From contig CP141143.1 of assembly GCA_035235625.1 (NCBI GenBank), positions 6,678,501 to 6,742,500 of the forward strand: a stretch of DNA of 64,000 nucleotides, written 5' to 3'. The number at the start of each line of letters is the position of its first letter. The first letter of the stretch is position 1. This DNA comes from Saururus chinensis. Lineage: Eukaryota > Streptophyta > Magnoliopsida > Piperales > Saururaceae. Below, in pieces: positions 1-13,270 of the stretch. The translations under genes were made by a program, and so were the position numbers. The notes under the pieces were generated by a model. That model was not told the DNA's origin and searched no databases. It worked only from the letters and a program-made list of their open reading frames with translations.

Positions 1-1430
1 GATGATGAATTAACTTGGGCGTTCTAGCCCTTGTACGTCCTCTACAAATTAGTTTTTGTATGCCAAATATAAAATCTAAATAAAAAAATTGAAGTTTACC
101 TTTTTAATATGCAAATCCCTCAACACCTTCTTTAGATTGATGAAACACAACAATAAATCAACCCGATTAAGCTCCAAAATGACCCAACAATGGAGAATAG
201 TGTCATTCTTCTTTTCAGCCCGCCTAGAGCACCTTGGAGAAGGGATAGGAGGGGAGGCCAGCAACTTCTCCCATAGGAAGAGCAAGCAGAGAGAGAAGGG
301 GGTGGCAATGATTGGGAGAGAGGAGAGCCAAGGAGGGGGGCAGTCCTTACTTAGGTAATTAGGGCACTCTTCTCATTTTCCTCTCTTTTATATACCCCTT
401 CCCTAATCTTATTCTGAGTGGGCTTAAATTAGGCTATTGCTTAATGGGCTTCACTGCTTTATTCTATTTGGTTTTACTATAGGGTCTTACAAAACAGGAG
501 CGGGCTTTGACTCTCAGAGCCCGTGGAGGCCTAGACCCCATTCACATGGCCAAGCCCACGACAAGGTCAATCGCTCGCTAACCACGAGTCCCACCCTCAA
601 CACCTAATTCGCGCATTTAGGCCCTACAATGTGTAAATACTTACCTAAATGTATATCTAGGGTACGTGTGTAACATAAGCGGGTCCTATTCGAATTATGT
701 GTAACGATAGCACGTGTGGGGTCAACGCGACCGCCCCCACCACCCTTTGACCCCGTGGCCCATACTGGCTCACTTGAACCGTAACATCGTTGGACCAAAT
801 CGGGTCTGAGCCCATACCATAGTCCAACATCTTCTTAGTTGTATCTTAATTAATATTAAAAATTATAAGACATGTAGAAGAGATATTTATGTCACTTAAC
901 TGTATTTGTTTGTGGTCATTTAATTTATATTAGGTGAAACATAATATAATATGTTAGAAAGGTTATTCGTTACTCCGTCCTTTCTCAGTTCCCATACTTA
1001 AAATATTTTTACAATAGTTACAATTAACTTTTAGGTGGAGTAAGGGTTGCTCAACCTAATTATATGCCATAGAGGGTTACCACTTTTTTTATACCTGACC
1101 ATCAAAGGTATTACTGAAATTCCTTCATAATTAACTTCATCTATTTTCAGAATTCCTCTTTCAAAAATATTAGCGATTATGGGCAACTAAAGAGTTTGAG
1201 GCAATGCAAATGTGTTACATTCTTTTAAACAAAAGAAAAAAATTATTAAAAGAAAAAAGGTAAATTAAATTAAAAAAATTATTAAATCAAAATTACTTAT
1301 CATACTTGAAATTTGAGTTGCCTATTTGATGGAGAAGAAAAAGCTTATATTTAAAACTTTATTATTGAATCTTGAGAATGTGAGAGTTTAATTTAAAATT
1401 TTAATAAAAAAATAAAGTGGTTAAGAGCTC
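1..1430. other. Gene-free repeat-like flank
   Basis: No convincing gene is visible. Bases 360-830 are relatively GC-rich with a TATA-like stretch near 389, reminiscent of a decayed LTR or promoter remnant, but no paired terminal repeat or target duplication was found. From about 840 the DNA becomes AT-rich. The short open frames here have no recognisable domain. Confidence 0.4.
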
Positions 1431-2150
1431 ACTACAATAAAAAAAATATTAATGATACTTTTAAGTGTTGGTAATAATTATATAAGCATTACTAATGACT
1501 AGGTGTCGTGAATAAAAATGAAGTTGCTATTATTAATCAGCGACGCTTAAGATAAAGCGTAGCTAAATGTCTTCTATTAGCCGCATTTATTTTTACATTA
1601 TTAATTTTTTTGTAATAATTTATTAAATATTATTAATTAATAAATTATTATCGACACTTAAATTTAAATATCTCTAATAATTAGAGATGCTTAAGATCCG
1701 GGGCAGCGGGGGTGAAATAGATTCGAGGCGGCGAGGGGTAGATCGGATCCGAGGCGGCAAAGGAGAAATGAAACCAGGGCTGCAGGGGCAAAATATATAT
1801 ATAGGGCAACGGGGAGGGGGACTGGATCCAAGGTGACGGGTAAAATTGATAAAAAAGTGGTGGGGGCAAAATGGATCCGAAGCTGCGGGGAAAGGGCGAG
1901 GGCGCACGAGAAGTAGAGGTGGCTTGGGCGCACAAGTAGCGAGGGACAGCAGGTAGGGGTGGGAAGGGGAGACGGGCAGCAGGAGAGTTGATCGGGAAAA
2001 ATTTAATATGACTGCAAGGACGAAATTTTTTCATTACAAATAACAATCAATTGTGACGCTTCCTCTAAGCATTTATGAAGCTATCTTAAATGCATCGCAA
2101 GTATTTATATTTGTTATATTTTATTAAGTATCATTAAAAGTTTATATTCG
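1431..2150. mobile_element. Possible CACTA (En/Spm-like) transposon remnant
   Basis: The block begins with CACTACAATAAAA, the form expected of a CACTA-superfamily terminus. It is followed by variants of a short subterminal motif (gacgcttaa / gatgcttaa / gacacttaa) in both orientations near 1541, 1653, 1684 and 2053. Repeated short subterminal motifs are typical of this superfamily. The centre (1690-1990) is purine-rich and contains degenerate repeats around ggatccgaggcggc. No matching right terminus and no 3-bp target duplication were found, so this is a truncated or doubtful copy. Confidence 0.35.
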
Positions 2151-4588
2151 CGATATATATATAAATAATATAATAAAAAATTATCTATATATATCACAAA
2201 TATTATTATTTTAAAATACCCATCTCACTTCTCTCTCTTTTCTCTCCCTCCGCACTCATTCTTTCTCGTCCGCTCCTACTACATGTGATATCACTCATTG
2301 TTAAATATATAACATGCATTTAATATACCATGTATATTATTATAAAATTATAAGTTTAAATTCCCGTACCATGTCGTCTACATGAGTTCGATGGTGGGGT
2401 ACATAATGACGGCGACATCAGCATCAAGGACGAACTTGGCAGACCGGGGGCTGCCCCAGAGTGAAAAAAAAGTGGACTGTAGCCCAGGCAGAATGAGTTA
2501 ACGATTTTTTGTGGCCAGTCAAGAGCCTCCCAACGGACGACGGTGTACAAGGGGGCTTCCAGGAGCAGAGAAGTCCAAGAGGAGGCCTGAAAGACCTGAA
2601 GGGCACCGGGGACAATCATCCGACTGTGGAAAGCTTACAACCGACTATTAGAAGTCATAACGACTACAAACAGAGGTCAATGACAAAAGGGGATAAGGAA
2701 TTGGGTGTGGATAAGGGAGTGTAGAGGAGGAGGAGGGTGGTGGCGGCCGGATCGGCCTCTGGACATCACACAAGCATGTTGCCTCAGCTAGATTTGAAGA
2801 AAAGAAGAGTTTGGTGGAAGAACAATAAGAGGGCATGGGGCGGGTTGCCCGGGTCAGTAACGGGGCGGAGAAGAGGTGGCTAGATAGAGGCGTCGGTTCG
2901 GCCCTCCATTGTCTGGATCGTGCAGAGGAAGAAAAAGGTAGAGGGGCGAATGTGCAAAGGGAAGGTAGAAGCGTAGAAGGGGCAAAGCAAGATAGTGCCA
3001 GCAGGAGAGGGGGGGGGATCGCGGCTCACCTCGGCTGAAAATCGACTGGTGGCCCATTTTGGTTCTTTTTTTAATAAAGTTTTTTAAAAGCCCTCCCTAC
3101 GTTTGATACATCTAAATTTCGCACCGAAACTGCCTTTTTTCGTGCCAAGGCCTCATATTTTACGCCGATACCCTTTTTTCGCACTAAGTCCCTCTTTTAT
3201 CTACTTAAACCCCCTTTTACGTGTTGAACCTTTCGCCATTAATTAAGCCCTACACACAACTTTAGGTACACAAATTCCAAGATCAAGCGAGGATAATTAT
3301 ATAAATTTCATCCTACAAAAATATATAGATTATTAAAGTCCTCTTGAGCGGGAGGACCTCATTCTTTTCCCATCGACAAAGTCAAAAATTCCTACGCGTA
3401 TGCTAGTACCCTATTTTAATCCTTCATTGCCCCTTACCCTTAGTACAACTTTGCCCTTGAATTAATTAATACAATATTACAATCCTCTTCAGCTGAAGGT
3501 CCTTATTTTTTTCTTACCTAAAAAGCCATCTTGTCAAAAATCCCTTCTCACCAACTAGTGCCCCTTTTTGCCAATTTCTTACTCTATTCTTTTAAATAAA
3601 AAACTTACTTCTTATAACTAGATAGAGAAAGTAAGTAATACCGAACAATATCAAACTTTACTTTTTCTAATCCATTTACATGTTTTGAATACGTTTTTAG
3701 TATTAAAAAATAGAGTTAAAATATCAACTTCTTATTTAAACCCTTGATTACCATTTACCCTTAGCACAACTTTGTCCTTGACTAATTAATACTTCTTTTA
3801 TTCTAAATTAATATTTTTATTTAAAATTTTTTATTTTATATTAATAATTTTTTTCTTTTTTTAAAATAAAATTTAACTATTAAATAAAAAATAAAATATA
3901 TTTTTTTAATATAATTATTAATATAAAATAGAGAAAGGACAATAGACTTACTATAAAAAAAAGCTAATCAGCGGTCATCAGAGGGCGGGGAAGGACTTAC
4001 AACTAACTCGAGCACTAAATTTTTAATCAAAAAAATATTTTATAAACGGTATGATCTGACCAATGCATACGTCGAGGGCCAACGTTATAAACTTTAGTTT
4101 TCAAGTTTCTTTCACACCTCTTCTTTGGTGATGTGATACCGTCCAGTTGTTAGTCGAGCTTGTGGGTCATGAAAATTTGTCCTTTTTCCACTCTTCCGTC
4201 TTATCATCTTCGGAGCAAGTATTTGACGGAACAAAGCGACTTATTCCTCACGTCGGTTCACTGAACCTGCAGCAAGCAACTTTTTGTGCAGTAGGCACCT
4301 GCACCTCTAGGCTGCATTTACTACCCCATCACTACGGCATCCAACTGACCCCGGGTATCAATACGTGCTGCTCCAGTGGTCAACCACCATTCTGTCATCT
4401 TGTATCTCGAGGTGGCAGGAGATCCTCATTATGCGAAAAAAAATCTAAGAACGCGTTTATCTGTACGTTAGTTTTTTTTTACTACACCGTTTTCACTTTT
4501 CAGCTACTGCCTTAGTCAAAAATAATTGTTACCGCTTATTTTTTTAACTCTAGCAAATGTTGCATCTCCGCTTGTTGCAGCAAGCGTA
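2151..4588. other. Intergenic, no supported gene
   Basis: AT-rich sequence interrupted by a GC-rich purine-biased block (about 2390-3060) and a stretch of short homopyrimidine phrases (3060-3560). An open frame of 122 codons at 4147-4515 shows no family motif, no splice context and a low-complexity tail, so it is not called. I see no RNA gene or defined transposon ends. Confidence 0.4.
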
Positions 4589-4760
4589 GCGGTAGCCGCG
4601 GTTAAACTTTTTAACCGCAATCGAAGCTCTTGCCGTTGTCAGAGTTCTCCACGTGGTCATTATGGTGAACTACAGCCTAACGGTAGCCGCGGTTAAAAAT
4701 TTTAACCGCACCATAAGCTCTGGCCGTAGTCAGAGTTCTCCTCCACGTGGTCATTATGAG
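4589..4760. repeat. Two-copy tandem duplication with G-box
   Basis: Two adjacent copies of a ~92-bp unit (about 4589-4680 and 4681-4760). Each starts with cggtagccgcggttaaa, continues into an inverted tttaaccgc, and ends with cagagttctc followed by cacgtggtcattatg. Each copy therefore holds a small hairpin (AGCCGCGGTTAAA facing TTTAACCGC) and a CACGTG G-box core. The copies differ by several substitutions and a 3-base indel. Whether the G-boxes act on any gene is unknown; the nearest downstream gene is the broken glycosyltransferase 1.6 kb away. Confidence 0.7.
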
Positions 4761-6260
4761 CCGAGGTAAAAAATATTACGTTTATTTTTAAGATTGATAG
4801 TATATACATTATTATCCGTTTATGATAATGTACGCTAACGTATATATCCTCGATCTTGAAAAATTCTAACGCTTCACTGTCAGTGCATACCATAAAAAAC
4901 TCTTCCCCAGTTAAAGCAGGAGAGGTTAAGTGAAGCCAACGCGGGTCTATGCAAAAAATAAAATAAGTAAAATAAAAATTATATATTTAAGTACTTTAAA
5001 AAATTTATAAGAGATATATGAAGGTACAAAAAGACGCATTCATTAAAATTTAGAAAAGGTGATTATTTTTAAGTTAGATTCAATTCCTATTCTAATTTTT
5101 AATAAGTATATTTTTTATTTAGTTAGAATTAGATTAAATATTATCTCCTAATTTTATTAAAATTAGTTTAAATTTTATTCATATATTGTATACTTTATAG
5201 AAGATTAATAATTTTAAAATTAAAATTGACTTAATTATTTTATTTATTATTTAATTAATTTTATCTTTAATTTAGTTTGTACAACATCGGTCTATATCAC
5301 CGTGATCTTAAGAGACAGGTGGGTCGAAAAAAAAATTTACTTGCCTAGGAGCCGCTAAGCATCTGGCAGTACATAAACTCGAAAGCTTCTCAACAATTCG
5401 CTTATGACAAAAGACTAGAACGAAAAGAGCCATTACTCGGCCCACCTTGTCCGTTTTTGTCATAATAGAGACATCACGTAGATCCTATCAGCATATTCCA
5501 ACAAAAATTCCATAAGATCAGTATGAAATTCACACTTTCAATGTACTCCAATTTGGCTATATTGCATCATGTATTGAATCTCCACGCAATTCAATGGTTT
5601 GCTGATTCCACCTCCGTGACTATCTCCTAGAGCATGAAGTCTTCTTCCGCTGGCGGATTCCTGATGCATAGAGCACTACATTTGTGTTAATATTTATACA
5701 ATAAATATACCTAATAAAAAGTTTTAACGGAATTATAATTGATAGAAATAAGTCAGCTCAAAGTAAATTTTGTGTGAGGCTGACCTGTTTTATCCAACTG
5801 AACTAGAACTCATTTTTCATGGTAACTTTCTTTTGTGAATATCACTATCCATTAAAGCCCAATTTATCCCCATAAATTTGCGAGAGCTCATTTAGTAAAA
5901 AAGCGCTGATATACGTGGGGCCAAGCCGCCGCCTCCTAAATTACCACAAAAAAATAAGCCTCCTCCTACACGGCTACACCGAGTCCACTCGACGAAAGAA
6001 GGAAAGACCCTGATCAGAGTCAACTTCCAACCATAGGACAGAAATAAACAAGAAAAGGAAAGGTAAATCCTTACAGCCATAAGTAAGATTATAAAAAAAA
6101 AAAATTTAATTAATTTTCATTAGATTGTTTGACCAGTGAGCATGTAGAGAGAAGAACATGGAACCATTGGATCCAGTTCGATGTGGCGGCCTCCGTTGAT
6201 CACTTAGTCTTAGTTCGTTGGTCACTTAGCCTTGGTTCATGAAAAGTGGCTAGACAAGTT
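4761..6260. other. Intergenic, upstream of the glycosyltransferase locus
   Basis: AT-rich sequence without supported coding content (4920-5280 is extremely AT-rich). The last few hundred bases before the glycosyltransferase start would hold its original promoter. No specific element other than the TATA box is claimed. Confidence 0.4.
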
Positions 6261-6263
6261 CAT

Positions 6264-6270
6264 TATAAAA
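6264..6270 (+). promoter_or_regulatory. TATA box of the UGT pseudogene
   Basis: TATAAAA lies about 55 bases upstream of the ATG at 6325, a plausible spacing for a short 5' leader. The ATG context is gccATGGg, a strong plant start context. The promoter looks undamaged, so the truncated locus may still be transcribed into the Mutator-like insertion. Confidence 0.6.
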
Positions 6271-6489
6271 GGTCGTTCGTAGTGTGCAGTCCTCAACCCA
6301 AGATACGAATAAGCAGGGCCAGCCATGGGTTCTGAACACAAGCATCATGTCCTCATCTTCCCCTTCATGGCCAAGGGTCACTTAATCCCCTTGCTCGACC
6401 TGTCCAAGACCTTATGCAACAGAGGCCTGAAAGTAAGCATCATCACGACCCCATCCAATTCCCCTTTCATCCTCGACTCTATCTCCGGC

Positions 6490-6498
6490 CACCCAAAC
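6490..6498 (+). repeat. Left target-site duplication of the Mutator-like element
   Basis: CACCCAAAC at 6490-6498 recurs at 13817-13825 on the other side of the insertion. It encodes His-Pro-Asn of the glycosyltransferase, and joining the flanks restores SGHPNVHTLV in frame. A 9-bp duplication is diagnostic of Mutator-superfamily insertion. A tenth base (C before each copy) also matches. Confidence 0.9.
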
Positions 6499-6602
6499 CG
6501 CTTCGGATCGGCTGTGCAACACTCCCACCCGGGTGGGTGGGAGTGCCCAATAAAAAGTAGCCACGTCCTCTTTCTCTCATAATGTTAGTAAACCGGGTTT
6601 CT
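6499..6602 (+). repeat. Left terminal inverted repeat of the Mutator-like element
   Basis: Pairs with 13709-13816. The first 69 bases are strongly similar to the reverse complement of the right end. Bases 6519-6544 form a self-complementary hairpin, CACTCCCACCC facing GGGTGGGAGTG, which the right terminus also carries in a variant form. Confidence 0.8.
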
Positions 6603-6927
6603 ATACAGTTTTTGTTTAAACCAAAATGAAGAAATTTTGGTTTTCATTCTAACCCGTGGGTCTCTCCAGGGCTCCCCTCCTAATCTTCCTCCCCTAAATC
6701 GCCACCAAAATCCTCCTTCCCCCGGAGGAGGTGCTCTCATGCCACCATCGCCTGGGATAGATTCCACCTCTGCAATCTACAGTCTGCCGGAAGACTCGGA
6801 TCTCCTATCCATAGCCCCCCCTAATCGCTGGAGCTAGAGGAGGTGTCGGTGGTGGCTCTGACGCGTGCCCAAGAGAATAGTCCTCTTCCTCTCCTAAATC
6901 CCCATCTATGGCCCTTCTCTTCCCCTC

Positions 6928-8561
<1,634 letters not shown>

Positions 8562-8817
8562 TTTGGAGCAATATTGTATCAATATTGGAGCAATATTGCT
8601 ACAACGTTGGAGCAATATTGCTCCAACCTGAAAACAATATTGCTCCAGCGTTGGAGCAATATTGCTCCACTGTTGGTTGGAGCAAAATTGCAAAACTGTT
8701 GGTTGGAGCAATATTGTTCCAGTGTTGGAGCAACACTGTTGGAGAGCAATATTGCTCCACTGTTGGTTGGAGCAATATTGCTCCAGTGTTGGAGCAACAC
8801 TGTTGGAGCAATATTTC
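8562..8817. repeat. Palindromic AATATT minisatellite, array 1
   Basis: Irregular tandem array whose core is the perfect 16-bp palindrome GGAGCAATATTGCTCC, often extended to TTGGAGCAATATTGCTCCAA. Copies are spaced by short linkers such as cgttggag and ctgttggttggag. Being palindromic, it gives the same peptide motif (EQYCSN / GAILLQ) in several frames on both strands, which explains the overlapping open frames here. It is not a coding region. Array 2 (9804-10555) is the same family. Confidence 0.9.
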
Positions 8818-9803
8818 ACTCTTCAGTCTTTAAAGAACATTGTTAATACTTCTAACTTATGCAGTTCACCATTCCCAGTGGGAGGCATGCTATGTACCAT
8901 GTAGACCTCTTACAAAAGGCAGGAGTTACGCGTATCCTACGAGTTGCTGTTGCGGCAACAACAACTCCTATTGAAGGCAAAATATTTGCAAGGATAGTAC
9001 TTAGATACCTTGAGCACCAACAGATAGAACACCCAATCTAACATATGATGGAGAGGGTGCTCTGAACTCGATCATGCAATATTGGTGTGACATTCAATTT
9101 TGGTCTTGGCTTTTACTCCATCTATGCAGCTGCCAAGTACGCTGATCCCAATCTTTGAGCTTGGTCTTGGAAGCTGAAGTTCTAAATTTGTCTGGTTAGG
9201 AAATTAAGGTGGTTTTGGTTTGTTATAGTGATCAAATGAGATAATATTATTTTTATTTATATTGGATTGTAATTCTCGATGTATAAGTGCACAGGGCGAG
9301 TAACTGTTGAGGCAAGGACCAACAATTGTTCTGTTTGAGTCTTTTAGATCTGCTTGTATTCGTTGCCACATTGTGTGCTATTATCATGAATTGCTGATTT
9401 ATTTATATGTGATTAGCGATATAACTTTGTATCATGTTTTTGTCTAGGATGATTCTCTTTTTTCTTTCTTGGTTTCATGAATGTTTTGTGCTTCATGGTT
9501 ACAAAACTCTTGGATTGTTCCGTTCTGAAAAACTTATGGTCCTCATGGGGGATGTTGTCTAGGATATCCTTCATCAATGGGAATTGTGAATCATAAGAAA
9601 TTGACAGTGTATGTGTTAGCGCACATTAGCATAAATGATTGATAGCTCCTAATTGGTAGGACAAAAAATGCTTTCAATCCCAATATTGAGGGATGATCAT
9701 CTTTTGATTTGCTCAATTGAACCAAAGCTAGTCCTTTATGCTGATAAGATTTTGAAATGCGCCACCTTGCAATGAGCCCATAATGACCCCCCTATACTTT
9801 CAG
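8818..9803 (+). other. Non-repeat spacer between arrays, with a possible exon at 8863-9042
   Basis: Bases 8863-9042 follow a cag acceptor-like site and stay open to a TAA, reading FTIPSGRHAMYHVDLLQKAG and onward for about 60 codons with balanced composition. This could be a terminal exon captured from another gene, with 9043-9600 resembling its 3' untranslated region. I do not recognise the family. No other feature is seen up to 9803. Confidence 0.35.
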
Positions 9804-10555
9804 GTTGGAGCAATATTGCTCCAACAGTGTTGCAATATTGCTCCGAGGTTGGAGCAATATTGCTCCAACCAACAATTTTGCAATTTTGCTCCAACCAATA
9901 GTGGAGCAATATTGCTCCAACAGTGTAGCAATATTACTCCAACCTTAGAGCAATATTGTTTTCAGGTTGGAGCAATATTGCTATAAGGTTAGAGCAATAT
10001 TATTCGAACCTTGCAACAATATTGCTCCAAGACTTATATAAATTAAAGGCATCAAAATCATCGAACATTTCAGGTTCGAGTAATATTGCTCCAAGGTTGG
10101 AGCAATATTGCTCCAAGTTTGTCGCAATATTACTACATCTGCATAGTAATAATATTGCAAAGTTATAATAACATTAGAGCAATATTGCTGCAACGTTGGA
10201 TCAATATTGCTCTAACATTGGAGTAATATTGCTGTAATATTAGAGCGATATTACTGCAAGGTTAGAACAATATTATTCCAAACACCATGTTGATGAAATA
10301 TTACACCTTTAGTATAATAATATTGATGGAAGGTTGTAATAATAATACTCCAATAGTGTAGTAATATTGCTACAAGATTGGAGTAATATTGCTCCAACGT
10401 TAGAGCAATATTGCTCCAATGTTAGAGCAATATTGCTCCAATAGTAGCAATATTATTTCTACATGATTGGAGCAATATTGCTAAAATTATATAGCAATAT
10501 GGCTACAACCTTAGAGTAATATTGCCCTAACTCTGTAGCAATATTATTCAACCTA
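9804..10555. repeat. Palindromic AATATT minisatellite, array 2
   Basis: Longer and more diverged array of the 8562-8817 family. By eye it contains roughly 28 AATATT cores, most flanked by gagCAATATTGctc arms. It begins with clean copies (9804-9990) and becomes degenerate towards the right, with linkers such as ttagagc, gtagtaat and ggttg. Unit length is irregular (about 15-40 bp), which separates it from a regular satellite. Open frames on both strands are by-products of the repeat. Confidence 0.9.
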
Positions 10556-10602
10556 ACATCAAGTTTGGAAAATTAATAATAGTCAACGATACTTGCATCT
10601 AG

Positions 10603-10893
10603 CATATTTTTACAATTTTAATTGTTAAATTCATTGCATATTTTTACAATTTTAATTGTTAAATTCATTGCAATAAAATGGCAGTTCCTCGACATTTAAT
10701 CCGCTTGCAAATATTTTATCTCAAGGGTACTGTCAATTACACTCCCAAAACCTACACTTAGGCCCAATACTTATGACAAATATTTACAGTTAATTGTGAA
10801 ATTCAGCGCAATAAAATGACTGGTATATTTCATGTTCCTCAGCATTTAATCTACTTCTTATGTGCTATCCAAAGGGTTCTGTCAATGATACTC
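10603..10893. repeat. Nested duplications after the palindromic array
   Basis: A 34-35-bp unit (catatttttacaattttaa through ttcattg) is present twice in tandem at 10603-10671. A larger, diverged duplication of about 110 bp then relates 10640-10752 to 10784-10893: both contain caataaaatg, gttcctc(g/a)(a/g)catttaatc and gg(g/t)tctgtcaat-like phrases. No coding potential. Confidence 0.65.
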
Positions 10894-11202
10894 TCTGTGT
10901 ATGCAGACCTGCAATTAAACCAATATACTAGGGAAACTAAATATGACCCGTTGCTTAAAAATGAATGCTAGCTTCTACAGCAATATAGTCCGAGAATTCA
11001 TCAGAAGGCACAAAATGAAGAAAGCTTTATGGAATGATAACATCGTTATATTTCTTACATTGGACACTAAATGTGGTGCTTGAATATTAAGCCTCCATAC
11101 TTAGTTTTGTTTACAATTACAATCTTCAAGCAGGGAGCTAACTTTGAATCTGGAGTATGCAGCGTCTCCAAGCCATTGCCATTAGCTGATGATGACCTTG
11201 AG
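10894..11202. other. Element interior, nothing recognised
   Basis: No open frame or repeat of note. It could be the 3' untranslated region of the minus-strand fragment that ends at 11203. Confidence 0.3.
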
Positions 11203-11329
11203 CTACATGCGAATTAGCAAAATCTGGCGGGAACCAGCAACTATTACACCTGGATCATTTATCTCACTCTTGTATTCCATAAATTTGGCAGCATCTTCTA
11301 CCCAAACAACACAATGATGCCCATGTGGA
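11203..11329 (-). pseudogene. Exon-like terminal fragment of an unidentified gene, minus strand
   Basis: Read on the minus strand, a ttgcag acceptor is followed by 42 sense codons, PHGHHCVVWVEDAAKFMEYK then SEINDPGVIVAGSRQILLIRM, and a TAG stop at 11203. Length, composition and acceptor placement look like a real last exon. I do not recognise the protein. Other pieces with the same strand sense lie at about 11565-11640 (after a cag, VLTLVRNTSSHMIAYVEASVTV) and 13080-13270, so a captured minus-strand gene may run through the right half of the Mutator-like element. The joins between these pieces are not established. Confidence 0.45.
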
Positions 11330-13079
11330 CTGCAAATTTATATCAAACAAATGGCATTCAGGATACAATACAAATAATCATTATACAAAGATATACGGTC
11401 TCTTAGATTATCTTTTGGAAAACCTTTTTAATAATTCCACTTTACCGGTCAATTAGCCGAATACTATTCTTCAAACGAGCAAGCAACTTGGTCGATCAGA
11501 ACCAGCCTTGTCATGCCTCTGGCTCTCTGTAAGATACCCTTCTGCCTGCAAAATTCTCAAAATACCCTTCTGACAGTGACCGATGCTTCCACATAAGCAA
11601 TCATATGGGAGCTGGTGTTCCTAACAAGTGTCAATACCTGAGTTGGAAGGTTATACATTTTGGCTAATTCTTTGAAAAGAAAAACGGTTATTCCACTTGT
11701 TGCATAACGATGGTTTGCATTGTGCTTTATTACAATACCCTTTGCAACTGTGGCCGGTGGTGCTCTTCGTATTTATCCATATAGTTTGGATGGACACCAT
11801 GAGCCATGTCTGCAGAAACTGTTAGATAGAGTTTTATGGTTTAAGAACAAGAAATATACTAAGCCTACAGGATGTTATCCACAGGATAGTCCATGGTCTG
11901 GGCATCAAATTGATCACAAATATAATTTAAAAATGCAGGCCCCACATATCAAAGATTATGCATAAGCCCGAGGGGTTCGTCCTGGGGATTGAATAAAGTG
12001 TAGAATTACTTTTAAGAACAAAGTCATAGCTTATTTATTTCTGTTAAATAAACATTAAATCTGTCAATGAATATCAGCTCACAAGTAAAAGCACTATTAT
12101 GTTCAACTGTTATTCTGACAACAAGGTAGCAGATACTTTGCCACAGCTCCATTAATAAAATGTATTTTTACCATAACATTTCACGTGTTCAACACATGAC
12201 ACTCACCTTAGACTAGTAAAAATAGTATTAAATCATGCTTGGTAATGACTGCATTTATACCTATTCACTTGAATCTTTTTTAAAATTAGTCGCCTATTCA
12301 CTAACCTATGAACGTATTATCCAAAGGAAACTTACAAGTAAGTTACTTTGAGCATCAAAATGAATGCAAGTAAATACGTAGAATGCAGATTTGCAGTAAA
12401 AAAAAAGATAATGTTCTAGTGCTTCCAAAATCATTCTTTAATTGGATATGAACTTGAACTGCTGATATAATTTAGTAACCTAGAATCACGTGTTGTTGAT
12501 TGAAAATGGGTCCAAAGTAAGCTAGGTAATGGGCATATCATATTGCTCCCCAAAAATTCATTACTGCAGAGTATTGTGAATTGAGCATATTAAAATGATA
12601 TAGCTATGTATTAAACAACCAACATCCTTAAAAAGATAATGTAAACAGCCAATCACATAGCAGCTAGTAAAAAACAAGCTATAAAAAATAAAGTAAAAGC
12701 CAATAATTGATAGAAAATAAAGTAAAATAAGTGTGAAAGTATAGTACTTTCAAAGAAGGTGAGCTGTAAACTTCTGCAAATGGCCAACTTGAGCATCAAC
12801 CAATACTTCTTCAACCAAAAGAGCCTTTTTTTGTTCCAAATCACAAATTTCTCATGGCAAGCAAAATATTTTTATTCACTGCTACTTGATTCCCTCTCAC
12901 CATCATAAGATAATAATCATAAACCCATTCATCTTTCTTCTTACAATGAAACAACCTATTCTACTAACTCAAAATTAGTAAATCAACAAATAAACAATGC
13001 AGGGAGATAAAGTGATTTAATACAAAAGCATATGAGTATGGAATACCCAAAAATCAGCGTCGTACACTTTGGATTCACT
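11330..13079. other. Element interior with unassigned open frame at 11720-11965
   Basis: An 81-codon plus-strand frame at 11720-11965 ([20 protein letters not shown] onward) has non-biased composition but no recognised family and no clear splice sites. The rest is AT-rich and intron-like. If the minus-strand fragments belong to one gene, this region would hold its introns. Confidence 0.3.
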
Positions 13080-13270
13080 GTGAAGCACCTCGCAGGCGAG
13101 CTCCGGTGATTAGGGCGTTGTAAAAGGGGGATTCCTTCAGGCGGCGGAGGAGGAACCTCCTATTCGTCTCTCCCGAGGGCAGTGGCGTGAATAACCTGTT
13201 GAGGGCGATTAGGGCAGTGGAGCTCAGAAGTACAAGGGCTGCGGAAGAAATGGAACCCGATCCGGGTTGA
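13080..13270 (-). pseudogene. Exon-like fragment of an unidentified gene, minus strand
   Basis: On the minus strand this GC-rich block reads SSAALVLLSSTALIALNRLF, a hydrophobic anchor-like stretch, then TPLPSGETNRRFLLRRLKES and PFYNALITGARLR. A GAG/GTGCTT donor-like junction follows, or a stop shortly after. It looks like the first coding exon of a gene for a small membrane-anchored protein, possibly the one ending at 11203. The family is not recognised. A diverged copy of part of it lies at 13535-13650. Confidence 0.4.

Noticed and set aside
1674-2046. Three overlapping minus-strand Pro/Ser-rich frames
   Set aside because: Low-complexity translation of a purine-rich repeat within a possible CACTA remnant.
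4147-4515. 122-codon open frame
   Set aside because: No family motif, no conserved splice or promoter context, Lys/Phe-rich tail from A/T runs.
8562-10555. Open frames encoding EQYCSN/GAILLQ repeat proteins, or a CRISPR-like array
   Set aside because: The frames occur on both strands because the DNA unit is palindromic. Spacing is irregular, there are no unique spacers of constant length, and this is plant nuclear DNA.
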